Notes: generated by a model from the letters alone, not told the origin. DNA of 64,000 nucleotides from Corbicula japonica (GCA_038501625.1 JAZAYU010000264.1:248001-312000), one strand, 5' to 3'. Shown: positions 33,201-45,340, counted from the stretch's first letter. Numbers and translations: made by a program.

Positions 33201-35295
33201 ATGTGTCTGCTTCTGACAAGCAATGATGTGTCTGCTTCTGACTAGCAATTATGTGTCTGCTTCTGACAAGCAATGATGTGTCTGCTTCTGACAAGCAATG
33301 ATGTGTCTGCTTCTGACAAGCAATAATGTGTCTATGTATGACTAGCAATGATGTGTCTATGTCTGACTAGCAATAATGTGTCTATGTATGACTAGCAATG
33401 ATGTGTCTGCTTCTGACAAGCAATGATGTGTCTGCTTCTGACAAGCAATGATGTGTCTGCTTCTGACTAGCAATGATGTGTCTGCTTCTGACAAGCAATG
33501 ATGTGTCTGCTTCTGACTAGCAATGATATGTCTAAGTATGACTAGCAATGATGTGTCTGCTTCTGACTAGCAATGATATGTCTGCTTCTGACTAGCAATG
33601 ATATGTCTGCTTCTGACTAGCAATGATGTGTCTATGTCTGACAAGCAATGATGTGTCAATGTCTGACTAGCAATGATGTGTCTATGTATGACTAGCAATG
33701 ATGTGTCTGCTTCTGACTAGCAATGATATGTCTGCTTCTGACTAGCAATGATGTGTCTATGTATGACTAGCAATGATGTGCCTGCTTCTGACAAGCAATG
33801 ATGTGTCTGCTTCTGACTAGCAATAATGTGTCTGCTTCTGACTAGCAATGATGTGTCTGCTTCTGACAAGCAATGATGTGTCTGCTTCTGACAAGCAATA
33901 ATATGTCTGCTTCTGACTAGCAATGATGTGTCTATGTATGACTAGCAATGATGTGTCTGCTTCTGACAAGCAATGATGTGTCTGCTTCTGACTAATAATG
34001 ATGTGTCTGCTTCTGACTAGCAATGATGTGTCTGCTTCTGACTAGCAATGATGTGTCTGCTTCTGACAAGCAATGATGTGTCTGCTTCTGACTAGCGATG
34101 ATGTGTCTGCTTCTGACAAGCAATGATTTGCCTACTTCTGACTAGCACAGATGTGTCTGCTTCTGACAAGCAATGATGTGTCTGCTTCTGACAAGCAATG
34201 ATGTGTCTATGCCTGACAAACATTGATGAGGGTATGTCTGACTAGCAATGATGTGTCTATGTCTGACTAGCAATAATGTGTCTATGTATGACTAGCAATG
34301 ATGTGTCTGCTTCTGACAAGCAATTATGTGTCTGCTTCTGACTAGCAAAGATGTGTCTATGTGACTAGCAATGATGCGTCTACGGCTGACTAGCAATAAT
34401 GTGTCTGCTTCTGACTAGCAATAATCTGTCTGCTTCTGACTAGCAATAATGTGTCTGCTTCTGAGTAGCAATGCTGTGTCTGCTTCAGTCTAGCAAGGAT
34501 GTGTCATTGTCTGACTAGCAATGATGCGTCTGCTTCTGACTAGCAATGATGTGTGTACATCGGAGTAGCAATGATGAGCCTAAGCCTGACTAGCAATGAT
34601 GTGTCTATGTGTGACTTACAATGATGTGTCTACATCAAACTAGCAATAATGTTCCTAAGCCTGACTAGCAATTATGTGTCTACGCTTGACTAGCAATGAT
34701 GTGCCTTAGCCTGACTAGCAATTATGTTTTTGTGTGACTTGCAATGATGTTTCTACATCAGACTAGCAGCGATGTGCCTAAGCCTGACGAGCAATGATGT
34801 GCCTTAGCCCGACTAGCAATGATGTGTCTATGTGTGACTAACAATGATGTGTCTACATCGGACTAGCAATGATATGCCTAAGCCTGACTAGCAATGATGT
34901 GCCTAAGCCTGACTAGCTTTCATGTATCTACACCTGACCAGCAATGATGTGCCTTAGCCTGACTAGCAATGATGTGTCTATGTGTGACTTCCAATGTGCC
35001 TTAGCCTATCTAGCGATGATGTGTCTATGTGAGACTTACAATGTGCCTTAGCCTGACTAGCAATTATGTGTCTATGTGAGACTTACAATGTGCCTTAGCC
35101 TATCTAGCGATGATGTGTCTATGTGAGACTTACAATTTGCCTTAGCCTGACTAGCAATGATGTGTCTATGTGAGACTTCCAATGTGCCTTAGCCTATCTA
35201 GCGATGATGTGTCTATGTGAGACTTACAATTTGCCTTAGCCTGACTAGCAATGATGTGTCTATGTGTGAAATACAATGATATACCCTAAGCCTGA
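30300..35295. repeat. 5-kb 25-bp minisatellite, about 200 units
   Basis: Unit GACTAGCAATGATGTGTCTG CTTCT, with variants ACAAGCAAT, TATGTATGACT and GCCTTAGCCTGACT. Edge units are diverged, the centre is homogeneous. ORFs of 60-70 codons on the minus strand are all the same 25-codon read-through. It lies exactly between the two copies of the segmental duplication. Confidence 0.97.
31200..33060. repeat. 925-bp higher-order duplication inside the minisatellite
   Basis: A specific order of variant units (31557-31748 and 31982-32173) recurs at 32482-32673 and 32907 onward, an offset of 925 bp or 37 units. A 200-bp (eight-unit) repeat follows at 33157-33548. Confidence 0.88.
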
Positions 35296-35339
35296 CTAGC
35301 CATGGCGTGTTAGCTCCAAGTCTCACTGCTTATTAGAAA

Positions 35340-35510
35340 TGATGCACATTAGTCTTAATAGCAACAATGCATCAATATCTGTGTCATTTCTCCTGCTATA
35401 AATCAACTGGTTTTAAATGTTTATGTTCAGAGAGCTCTGATTTTAATACTAACTGTGGCTTTGTATTCAGAAGTAGTGGCTCACAATAAAAAAGTAGTTC
35501 TTACTTATTA
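35340..35510. other. short non-coding spacer
   Basis: Between the minisatellite and the segmental duplicate; nothing recognised. Confidence 0.4.
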
Positions 35511-35594
35511 TGTAATTTTATGAAGTTTTGGCAACTGTAAGTTTCGCAGTCTAGTTTTGCTATTTTAAAAAAAAGCACATATTATAAAACTGTT

Positions 35595-35951
35595 CAGGAC
35601 TTTTTTCACAATTTGGGGAATATGACCCATAACCCTGGAACTGGGAAATTTTGCATCATTTTGCCAGAAATTTGGAATTCGTTCGCATCATTGGGGAACA
35701 CAAAGTGTTTATATTTAATATTATTAATAACTTTTGGATTAAAGGAACATAATAATATTATTATAATGCCTGATTAACTAACAAGCTATTATATTTTATT
35801 AATGAAATGACAGAGGTAAAAACAGGTTTTTGTCACGAATTGTGTATTGATTCAGTTGAGAAGTTTTCTTCTCTTATGGAAAAAAGTATATGTTTCGTCA
35901 TTGGGAACATGGCCAAATTCCACCTATGAAATCAACTGAAAAAAAGCCCTG
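35595..35951. mobile_element. TIR element, CAGGGCTTTTTTTCA family, copy 2
   Basis: Left end CAGGACTTTTTTCAC, right end TGAAAAAAAGCCCTG. CTGTT directly precedes the left end and directly follows the right end, a possible short target duplication. Absent from segmental copy 1. Confidence 0.75.
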
Positions 35952-36012
35952 CTGTTTAATTGCCAAATCTCGGAATATCTTCATAATATCTATTTAAAAA
36001 GGTTTTACTCAC

Positions 36013-36104
36013 AAGTCTTCTACAGGTCTTCTACAGGTCATGCCGATCTTGAAACAAGTCCTACAAGTTGCCAGCTCAACTTGGGAATAAATATCTTGGG
36101 ACAC
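36013..36104 (-). pseudogene. duplicated, frame-broken copy of the 29401-29481 exon
   Basis: Minus strand: acceptor ATTTCAG and donor GTGAGT are kept, and the reading is VSQDIYSQVELATCRTCFKI GMTCRRPVEDL. An 11-bp tandem duplication (AGGTCTTCTAC) makes it 92 nt rather than 81, so it no longer preserves phase. Many replacements relative to copy 1 suggest weak or no constraint. Confidence 0.5.
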
Positions 36105-36157
36105 CTGAAATAAAGCAGAAAAATGCCTTATAAATCTCATGATGCATGTTGTTATTT

Positions 36158-36290
36158 TTGATTCATTGGGTTATTTTTTTACCAAAAAAAAGCTAACTGT
36201 GTAGCTCCTGATCACCGATGTGCCAGCTAATCTGGATTTAAACTGGTCACACATGTGATAAAAACCTTGTAGTACATGGAGTAAAACTAT
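36158..36290. mobile_element. TTAA MITE remnant (segmental copy 2)
   Basis: TTTTTGATTCATTGGGTTAT and GCTAACTGTGTAGCTCCTGA; counterpart of 29640-29795. Confidence 0.72.
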
Positions 36291-36306
36291 GACATTATTA
36301 CTTGTA

Positions 36307-37493
36307 CATTGGAGCTCTGCTATATCGCAATCCGCTATATCGCGAAATCCAATATAACGGGGTCGATCTGTGGACTCCGTTTTTTCCCCCATAAATTGAT
36401 AGCGTATTTTTGTCGGACGGAAAAAATAATCATTTTTCTGGCTGAAGGAATATTAAGAGACGAGAATTTTTATTAAAAGAAAGAATTGTCCGAACATTTA
36501 GATACATGTACATTAATTAACACGTCCGTAAACGTAAGCCTAAAATAAGTCAACACCTGTCAGACGTTTCTTCCTTTAAAATTTCTGCTTACCTTTGTCA
36601 AGCAATTAAGTCCATAGTTGTTAAATAAACATCCTATTGTTGTATAATCAACAAATAATGCGATGGCTTCGCAAATAGGGGTGCAATAGATTAGTTGCAA
36701 ACTGCCAATTCGGCGCAAGGCCGGTACTGCAGACACAAACACAACTTGATCAGAAATTAGCAATAATTATACCAGATACACTGTCAATCAGCTGATTTAG
36801 AAATGTAATCATCCTAGTTTGTTGACGGGTTGAAATTCTTTTGTACAATAGCATCGATCGATTTTTTAGCGGTGCGCACCGTTTCAAGATGACGTCGGCA
36901 TCTTTGATGTTAAATACACAAGCATCGCTGACATTTTAGATCAAAACGGTCAATAAACAGGTGTTGAACAGGTGATCATAGCAGTTCTAAATTTGATGAT
37001 TTTAGTCAATGTACATGTATCAATTCTCGGATATTTTATGGGCAAGTATTAGCATGATTAAAAATATACGTCATTCACGTTATTTCTTACTCGTAATAAA
37101 AATGATGAACATCAGACTTAAACATCGTAAATTTAAATTCACGGTCAGAAATTTATGCCGTTCATATTAGTTATATGAATGAGAGACGAAAATAATATAT
37201 GTTGTTTTTGGTGTCCCATTTTTAAGAGGCTGAAAAAAATTATTTTGGCAAAATAATTTTGTCATCCGAACACTTAGAGGGTCTGAAGTCTTAGACAAAA
37301 TACCGATAAAACATTATGATAAATAACTATGTACATGTATTATAATGCAGTGTAACATTACATCCACTATATAACGACTCATGATTAGTGTAAGTTCCTT
37401 TGTCCCACCAATATCGCAGATCCGATAATAACGCGGTTTGAGGGTCTGGACCCCACGGACCGCGTTATATTGGATCCCCACTGTACTTTCATT
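36307..37493. mobile_element. 1187-bp pogo/Tigger-like element with TA target duplication
   Basis: The left end after TA reads CATTGGAGCTCTGCTATATC then GCGAAATCCAATATAACGG; the inverted right end reads CAGTGGGGATCCAATATAAC then GCGG before TA. Both flanks are TA and segmental copy 1 has the uninterrupted site AAGTACTTTATT at 29811. No transposase frame seen, so non-autonomous. CAGTG ends with TA duplication are typical of Tc1/pogo-type elements. Confidence 0.85.
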
Positions 37494-37684
37494 ATTTATC
37501 AAACTAATACATAAAAATCCTGTGTCATTTCACTAATAAAATATTATAACTTCATATTTCTCTTCCAGACATACTTGATAATATTAAGTATGTGTAAAAC
37601 TTTATAGTCCCTAATGATGAAAGAATTCCCAATTTCTAAAAAAAAAAAAACATGCGAAATTTCTCAATTCCAGGGGTATTTGCC

Positions 37685-38181
37685 ATATTGCCAAAAGGTA
37701 GAAAAAAGGGCCTGGGGCCATAACTCAGGTTAACATGATTGCAGGACAAAAACTGTCTAAACTTCATGCCTAATCATCTTGCAAGTTTGATAAAAAATAA
37801 TGGCATAAAAATTTATAACAGAAATAAACAAAGGGCCATAATTCTCGTAAAAATGGTTGAAGGGAAAAATCTTTTCTTAACGATCAACTTCACATGCAGC
37901 TTGATCATCAGTCAAAGTTTGAAGAAATCTGCCAGATAGACAATTGGAGTTGATGCGAAAAAATCTGATTAATGAAACTCATTAACAAACGGCCATATAT
38001 CTCTGGTAAAAATGGTCGCACAAAAAAATCTGCTATTTGACATCTACACATCCTGCCTTATCACCGTGCAAGTTTAAAAGAGGTCTGCCAGACAGTTAAT
38101 AGGAGTGGATACCACAAGATTTGGAAGATGTACGTTCAGTTCAGGGGACGTAAGGACAAGTGCAACTCATGGGGGCATAAA
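37685..38181 (-). mobile_element. 155-bp-unit element, minus orientation, diverged
   Basis: About three units (AAAGGGCCATAATTCTCGTA, GGCCATATATCTCTGGTAAA) and terminus AAGTGCAACTCATGGGGGCA TAAAA. More diverged than the copies at 8041 and 24636. Confidence 0.78.
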
Positions 38182-39885
38182 AATGTAATCAACTGACAAC
38201 ATGACTAAAAATAAACATTTTTGATGGTCCCTGCACCAGAAGTTGGGCAAACTCTGCCCGAAACCCCATCTTTGCATGCCCAGTTCATGTATGCAGTAAG
38301 AGGCATGCATTTGCAGTCTATAACTTTTAAATATCCTCCTAGGGAACACTTCTTACTTTCAATTTTGTTCAATGTCTGTAAAGCAAGTACAGGAGAAAAG
38401 GTGCATTACAGTTTTAATGGTTTTGTTTGCAAAAAAACTATGGAAAAGCCAAAGTCATGTTTACACTGATTAACTAACTTATGTAAGACTAAGTCGTTTT
38501 ATACCTGTCTTGAATGTATAAATATTTCAATTAATTTTCAATTACTGCACAGGCGCCATTTTGAATCTTTTGCCAACAGTCACTAAATACGAAAAATCTG
38601 ATTGGTCTTTGGGAAAGAGTAGGCGATTGTAATTGGCTGGCTGGCAATCGCAATATCCAATGAGATGCTCCATTTTTTAGATGCTGCGTGCTGCAGTTAC
38701 TTCCCCTTAAAAGTCTGCAACAAGGGAGATCACTGCGTTTTAGTTAACCTACATTCCTCAATGCAGTTACTTCCCTTAACAGAAACAATAAATTTTATTT
38801 TTCCACGGAATCTGAGAGGTCTGGGCCTTCATTCTATCTACCCGGGTCACTTCTTCATATTTTATTACTTTGAATGTGTATCAGGACAAAAAAAAAACAA
38901 CACTTACTTTTCGTGTTATTCCTAAAAGTAAACAATTGTAATCATATTCATCGCTTTTCTCGTGCATGCCCTTTGACCCGGAACCGGACACTGATGATCG
39001 CGTATTCATACGCGCTAAAGTTGCTCCTTATTGCACTGATGGAATACGCGTATAAATAAATAAAAGAAAACAATCGAAAATTATACATTAAATTAAATAT
39101 TAAACTTCTTACACATTATTCAATTATATCGATGCAACATTCGCCAATTTTTTGAATAAAATTTCAGAAAATGAAGGTTTGACAAGAGGGAGCACTTTTT
39201 TATATGAGGAGACGAAGATGCAAATATTCATTATAACAAGTAGAGTAAATAGGCACTAAAATATATTAATAAGTACCTCATATTTACATAAAAAGTTATG
39301 TGTAAGAACGTCACATACATTTAAAATAAACATAACATTTACACCCCCTCCGTCCGCAGCCAACCCCATCCCCGCGCTACCGCCGTAGAACTGAGTAATC
39401 TTAGACTTTTTACACTGTGTACTGAATACTCTTAACCAAAATCGATTAAAACCTCAAATATCACAAAAGGACACCACCAACAACAATTTTGAAAATATGG
39501 GTACGTTATGCACACTGCAAACTAGAAACACGGTACGGTTTTTCTTTTTACGGACATGATTTTCATATTCTACATTGACTGAATAAAATGCGATATGTTT
39601 TGCCGAAACTAATCACTATAATGTTATTAATGTTATAAGTACTGATTATACAGACTTACTTTATTGTGCCTTTGAGCTCCGTTTCAGAGTTAAGCATGTA
39701 CATGACATACAAATTGCAAGTGAATAAATCGCCCAGATAAGATCTTCGAATGTTAGTTTTACGATTATACCAAAATCCTTACTTAACGTACATAAAACAT
39801 TGCCGTAAAACTGATCATCTCTTTAGACGTGACAAAGGTGAACTTTCAAAAGGGATGGTCTTTAATTTCGAGGAAAAGTGGTGGT
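38182..39885. other. non-coding stretch, no confirmed gene
   Basis: ORFs of 60-86 codons occur at 38221-38469 and 38665-38925, but they overlap on both strands and lack splice context or motifs. A C-rich strip (ACACCCCCTCCGTCCGCAGC) is at about 39345-39385. Nothing else recognised. Confidence 0.45.
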
Positions 39886-39889
39886 CTAA

Positions 39890-40041
39890 TTACAGTGCCC
39901 AAGGTTATAAAATTTAGCATGGAAACCAGTCTCAAATCTCTATCATCTGATTGGCTGAAATGGCGACCAGTCGCCATTTCAGCCAATTAGATGATTAAGA
40001 TTTGAGACTGGTTTCCGATCTCAGCTTTATAACCTTCAACC
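39890..40041. mobile_element. palindromic MITE, GATTGGCTGAAATGG family
   Basis: GCCCAAGGTTATAAAATTTA, CCAGTCTCAAATCTC, GATTGGCTGAAATGGCGACC and the inverse GTCGCCATTTCAGCCAAT through TTTATAACCTTCAACCC. Near-perfect hairpin. Confidence 0.92.
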
Positions 40042-40294
40042 CAGGCTACTGTGATTTTCGGGATACTTTTAAGGCGGGATTTTATGTATATCTGAGTTTT
40101 ATTAGCACCAGGTTCTAAACTCATAGAATTAAAATCAATGTGTGGAAAAAATCTCTCAAAATAACAAACCTGGGTGCAATTTTCGCGGTCAGCTTGTCGA
40201 CAGTTGCTGTGCCGATGGAAGTCTAATTTCATACCGTAACGGCACCAGATTGGCAATGTGTGGCGGCCACACCAATCTAATGAGAACTGTCTTT

Positions 40295-40545
40295 CCTTGG
40301 ATTATGGTCTGCCACTCCCGTCTTTCTTCGGATCGTCTGCCATTTCCGTCGTTCATCGGAACGTCTGTCACTTCCGTCTTTCCTCGAATCGTCTGCCATT
40401 TTCTACTTTTATCGGATCGTCTGCCACTTCCGTCTTTTCTCGGATCGTCTGCCACTTCCGTCTTTCCACGAATCGTCTACCACTTCTGTCTTTCCTCGGA
40501 TCGTCTGCCACTACCGTCTTACCTCGGATCGTCTGCCACTGGATG
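40295..40545. repeat. 28-bp minisatellite, about nine units
   Basis: Unit TCGGATCGTCTGCCACTTCC GTCTTTCC, with starts 28 bp apart (40333, 40361, 40389). GC-rich relative to flanks. The overlapping ORFs on both strands (40142-40582 and others) come from this unit. Confidence 0.95.
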
Positions 40546-40599
40546 CGAATGGACGTCAGAGGTTATTCTTAATTTTTTTTAAAGGCCTCTACTGGAACA

Positions 40600-42020
40600 C
40601 TGAACTAGAAGGCGGCTACAAATGAGGACGACTAGGACGGACTATAGCAACGTGGTGGACGTAATATAGCGATGGAAATTTCGAAGTGGTATAGATGTCC
40701 TTGACCGCCACTCACAGGTTTGAGGACGTAGGCGACACGAGGAAGTACAGCAGCAGCCCCAAAATTGACAAAGAAGAGTATGCTCAAACTCAAACATTTT
40801 CGACCCAACATATTTATTCAATTTCTGATTAGATCTGTAGACTTGGAATCCATTAAAAAAAGAAATAAAATCTTCAAATCATCACAGAAATATTTTATTA
40901 ATATCACTTTGTCCCGATGAATTATTCAATATTATAAATTTGAGTTTAAACTCAGATTTTGACTTTTTACTTAACAGTTTTGGGAAAACTTTTAATCAGA
41001 ACATAGATTACAAATTTTGACAGCCGAGTTTACATCAAGGAATATTTTACACGCTTTTTACTTACAACATTAATCAATCAGGTAAGCTTGGTATACTCAG
41101 AATTTTTTAAGTATCACTTTGATTTAAGTTTTAAATCCAACTCAATATTTATTTTGCCAGCGCAGATGCGTAAATGTAAGGGAGATAATTCAAATCGGTT
41201 TGTATTAAATGTGTTCTTGCAGTTTCTCCCCTTGGGTCAATACATAAATCAACTACCACTTACTTCTACCTCCCGAAGTTGACGTCAGTTTAGTCCAGAT
41301 CGACCAAAGACGACAAGGTTACTATCTTAGTATCTAAGAACGTAGGTGGTAACCAGTTTTAGATCTGAAGCTTAAAATTGGATAGTTCTCCAATTGTGCT
41401 AAGTTTCAAAAATCAAACTTCTAAGATCCTAAATGGTTTACATCCCAAGTTCCATTCCCTTGAGCCCTGATTGCCATTATCTGCTTTTGTATTCTTTGTA
41501 TTCTTTTGTAAGATTCGACACAGACTGCTGACATACACGGAGGGTTCTAAGTTAAATAACAATATGTTCAGATTTTTAAGATCAAGGCCCATAACTCACG
41601 ATAACCAAATAGTCTGGGCACATAAATCTCCTGCCTATAGTTTTTAGGTTAATTAGGTACTGTTTGGCATTGAAACCTTAAAGTTAATATACAATTTATC
41701 AGATTGTTTGACACTGTCACAAATTCATTCAGTATCACAAAAAATTTCATATGATATACGCATATTTTTCATTAAATATGAAAAGGAGACCAGTCAAATA
41801 GGACTCATATAAAAATATCTCTGGCTCAGTAAATATCTCTGGACTGTTCTTGGACATGTATGGAAATACATATTATTTTCCATGCCGCAGAACCCTGGGT
41901 TGATTGCAACTCAATATTTAACCAGGTAAACTGCAAAGACGTTGATCCATTCCAAGCATAGATTTGCATAGACACTAGTGTATAGTGACTATTCCAGGAA
42001 CCTTCTATAGTTTTTTTATA
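40600..42020. other. non-coding stretch, no feature seen
   Basis: AT-rich, with no recognised repeat structure, RNA or splice-bounded open frame. Confidence 0.45.
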
Positions 42021-42345
42021 TTAACCCTTTACTCCAGAAGAAATTTCTGTGCCCAAGGTTATAAAACTGAGTTTGGAAACCAGTCTCAAATCTCAAGCAT
42101 CTTATTGGCTGAAATGGCGACTGGTCGCCATTTCAGCCAATCAGATGCTTGAGATTTGAGACTGGTTTCCAATCTCAGCTTTATAACCTTCAGCCCTGTA
42201 TTCCCATGGGCAAACAATGAAGATCTAGATCAAGATCTACACTGTACACTGTTAGATTCATAAGGTTATTTCTGACCAAGAAACAACTGGTGTAGATCCA
42301 GATCAGTAGATGGCACAGATTTACCCGTAAATATATAGCACTTTG
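42021..42345. mobile_element. TTAA MITE split by a palindromic MITE
   Basis: Left end TTAACCCTTTACTCCAGAAG at 42021, then AAATTTCTGT. The palindromic MITE intervenes at 42047-42192, and the TTAA MITE resumes CTGTATTCCCATGGGCAAAC with GGTTATTTCTGACCAAG and GTGTAGATCCAGATCAG. CTGT is present on both sides of the insert. Confidence 0.85.
42047..42192. mobile_element. palindromic MITE nested in a TTAA MITE
   Basis: GCCCAAGGTTATAAAACTGA to CTCAGCTTTATAACCTTCAG with a perfect centre GGCGACTGGTCGCC. Confidence 0.92.
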
Positions 42346-42429
42346 ACAGGGGATCTTAGAATATGCTGCATATAAACACAAAACATTTTGACACTGATTC
42401 TCATCATCAGCTTGCATGGAATATCAATT

Positions 42430-42600
42430 TTGAATTCAAGTATTAATTCCTAAAGTAGGTCATTAATTCACAAAATAGGTCATAAATTAATTCCTAAAGT
42501 AGGTCATTAATTCCCAAAGTCATTAATTTATAAAGTAGGATGGTAATTAATTCTTCAAGGAGATGATTAATTTCTAAAGTAAGTCATTAATCAGCACAGT
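42430..42600. repeat. short irregular tandem repeat
   Basis: Several imperfect units of CTAAAGTAGGTCATTAATTC. Low complexity. Confidence 0.75.
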
Positions 42601-43560
42601 TCGTTGAACCTCTTAAGGAAAAGCATTTCAAAGGTTTACAGAGAGTTTGGCCAAGGAGCATAAAAAAACAAAACTACACATTTATATCACAATGATTTAA
42701 AATTATTTTTACATATTCAAAATATTGCACAAAAAGATGGGATCACTGCAGGGATTGCAATAACTCTAGAAAACCTGGGATCTTCCGTCTCCCATTGAGA
42801 ATTTCTCAAGGGGTCATAATTCGATTGTTGTGTGTCATATGTTGTTTTCCCACTTACAAAATTGCTTTAAATTCATTTAAATTTATGTTCAAGGGTCAAA
42901 TAAAAACTTGGTTCATATTTGTTCTAATCTGCAATACATGTACACTAAATATTTATCTTTTTTCTTTCAAAATTTTACCACTTTTTCAGAAATATAAATT
43001 CTTCTACACCTAAGTGACCCCAAACTCTTACAGTATTAGGTAAGGTCAAAGGTGGAAAAAATCAAATTTGCTTGCATTAAAATGCAAGAATGTGTTTCAA
43101 TTAAAATCCCTGGTTTAACAGTAAGCAAACTTTACTCAACTTTATTATCTAATTTGGGGCATGACAGGTAAAAGGTGATTTTAAACAGCTGACATTATTC
43201 TTAAAATTATGTCATAATGATGAGCGAACAATATTGCTTTAATGAATTTTGTGGTTGAAATATCATTAAATAGTCAAAATATGTAAAAACATCACCTATT
43301 AGTAATGAGAACATATCAGATGATTGTAAGTTCTTTTTTAAATATAGTAACAAATAAAATATTTAAAAGATGACCGAAGACGCCTTTTCCCCTTGCATGC
43401 CCCATATAGCAAGAAAATACAATAATTTAACACTTAAACTTCTGATGTGCATAGAAAATTGAAATCATATTATAATTATTATCATAAAACTTCACGTTCA
43501 ACACTCATGGAATGTTTCATTTATACACTTATATCAATATGCAACAAAAAATGCTGTATT
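42601..43560. other. non-coding stretch, no feature seen
   Basis: AT-rich; no splice-bounded frame or repeat recognised. Confidence 0.45.
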
Positions 43561-43564
43561 ACCC

Positions 43565-43809
43565 AATATGTAACCCATCACTCCATGGATTTTATAACGA
43601 GTGACCAGTGTAGATCCAGATCAGCCAGCACATTCTGGCCATCTGATCTGCATCAATACTTTTTGCTTCTTTGTCTGAAATAACCTAATAGATCTAAAAT
43701 CAAACAGTGTAGATCACTATAATATGGCACAGATGTGCTGGCTGATCTGGATCTACACTGGTAACCCACTGGCCCATGTGATAAAGGTTTTCCATCGAGG
43801 AAAGGGTTA
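43565..43809. mobile_element. TTAA foldback MITE, left end eroded
   Basis: CATCACTCCATGGATTTTAT, GACCAGTGTAGATCCAGATC, GCTGATCTGGATCTACACTG and right end TCGAGGAAAGGGTTAA. Confidence 0.85.
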
Positions 43810-44153
43810 AGAATGTCAAAGATATTTTTAAAATTACAAAATAATGCAAATTATATCATAAGGGGCACAGGCATCAACCAAATTAATTTAAACAATTTTA
43901 ATTTTAATGAATACATGGTCCAAATTTGGGTTTGGTTGAGAAGTGTGTCCACATTGAATACCAATAAAATTTGCTCAAAAGATGGACAAAATTCTGATTT
44001 TTCTGCACATTTCTCTCATGTTTTCCAATTCTGACACCCCACAGTGATCAATAAAAAATACTAAAAATCAAGTGTAACCATTTATATATTAACAGGCAGT
44101 AAAAATTGAGATATGTAATGAAACTAATCTAGATCATTTTAGGCAACTTTTAG

Positions 44154-44268
44154 TCCCAAAGATCTGAAAAGTAAGATTGGAAACCAGTCTCAAATCTCAA
44201 TTCAGCCAATCAGATGCTTGATATTTGAGACTGATTTTCAGATTTAGTTTAATGATCTTGGGCACATA
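44154..44268. mobile_element. palindromic MITE with deleted centre
   Basis: GGAAACCAGTCTCAAATCTC meets ATTCAGCCAATCAGATGCTT directly. The right arm is complete and the left arm is truncated before GATTGGCT. Confidence 0.82.
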
Positions 44269-44909
44269 GATTTTGAGGTTCCATTCACAATTAAATGATC
44301 AAAAAATTGAAAAAAACAACAACAATGTTTAATAATTCCATTTTCCCTGGAAGGATTCCAAGTATAATCAAACAATTATTTGGTTTGTATAGGTATGTGA
44401 GGATATACTGCCAAGGTCTGGTTGTCATATTATCCCTTTGACTCGTGTTATTTGACACCCAGACCTGCATTATATCCTCAAATACTGTGTCTAGAAACCA
44501 AATAACTATATAATATCATTGTGTTTTTTTACAAGTTATATAAAATGTAACAAAAGTATATCATACTTTTGATACAACAGATTGTTGTATGCCAAAAATA
44601 TCAGTGGTAGCAGGAGCAGGGATATCCCATGGCAATTTTGACCATAGAACCAAGCTATGTTAGTTGAATTTCTGCCATTTTGTTTGTTTCTAGCCCAATA
44701 TACCTCTTCCATTTTCATAAAACAAAATGAGGATATGGTAATATTAAGATAATTTTTAAATTTCAATTTAAACACTAACATGTATTAATCAGAAGATCAA
44801 ATATTCTCAATAAATATAAACTTGTGGTCCCACTGTTCAACCTTTATCCCAAAGGCGAACAGTGTAGATCCAGATCAGCTGTCAGTATCTCCTTTTGTAT
44901 GAGTGATGT

Positions 44910-45340
44910 TGCTTAACCCTTTTCTCCATAAATATTCGATTATGGCATGGGCCTACAGTGTCCGCAGATCGACACTGTTCGACCATGGGTAACAGCCATA
45001 TCCTGCGGTTTGTTTGTTTGTTTGTTTGTTTTGGGTTTAACGCCTGGTTTCAACACCTTTCTGGTTATATCCCGGCGGTCAGTCCACCTAACCGGTGTTC
45101 CTGGGTCTCTAACCAGTACTAACCAATTTCTCCGCAAGCGACTGACTGCTTCCTCACTTGAATCAGAGGTGAGGGACAAATGACTCTCAGACGCAATGTC
45201 CGAGTTCAATTGTCACGGAGAAATTTTTCCCGCCTCGGCTGGGGATCGAACTCACGACCCCTGGATTGACAGTCCGATGCTCTATCCACTGAGCTAGCCG
45301 GGCGGGCGCCATATCCTACGGAGAAGAGGCTTCGTATAAG
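44910..45340. mobile_element. TTAA MITE fragment carrying a SINE
   Basis: TTAACCCTTTTCTCCATAAA, GGGCCTACAGTGTCCGCAGA and GACACTGTTCGACCATG form a rearranged MITE. The SINE at 45009-45307 is inserted in it. A further MITE piece lies just upstream at 44853-44890. Confidence 0.65.
45009..45307 (-). mobile_element. tRNA-derived SINE with 14-bp target duplication
   Basis: Minus strand: a tRNA-like head with A box TAGCTCAGTGGATAGAGC and B box GAGTTCGATCCCC, then a body with GGAGAAATTTTTCCC-like sequence, a conserved GGCGTTAAACCCAAAACA, and a 3' tail of CAAA repeats (45008-45030 on the plus strand as GTTTGTTTG). The flanks GCCATATCCTGCGG (44995-45008) and GCCATATCCTACGG (45308-45321) are a target duplication with one change. 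The layout fits V-SINE-type elements known from molluscs; family naming is from memory. The 78- and 89-codon ORFs over it are not genes. Confidence 0.9.

Larger units (their letters stand above)
35515..37515. repeat. segmental duplication, copy 2 (with two insertions)
   Basis: Homologous to 29262-29855 but interrupted by the CAGGGC-family element (35595-35951) and a pogo-like element (36307-37493). Confidence 0.85.

Noticed and set aside
30300..35295. Regular short repeats resembling a CRISPR array
   Set aside because: Units are contiguous 25-bp tandem repeats with no unique spacers, in a eukaryotic genome; it is a minisatellite.
40142..40582. 146-codon plus-strand ORF
   Set aside because: Mostly a 28-bp minisatellite, with equally open frames on the other strand.
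44940..45209. ORFs of 78-89 codons on both strands
   Set aside because: They fall in a SINE with tRNA promoter boxes and a target duplication.
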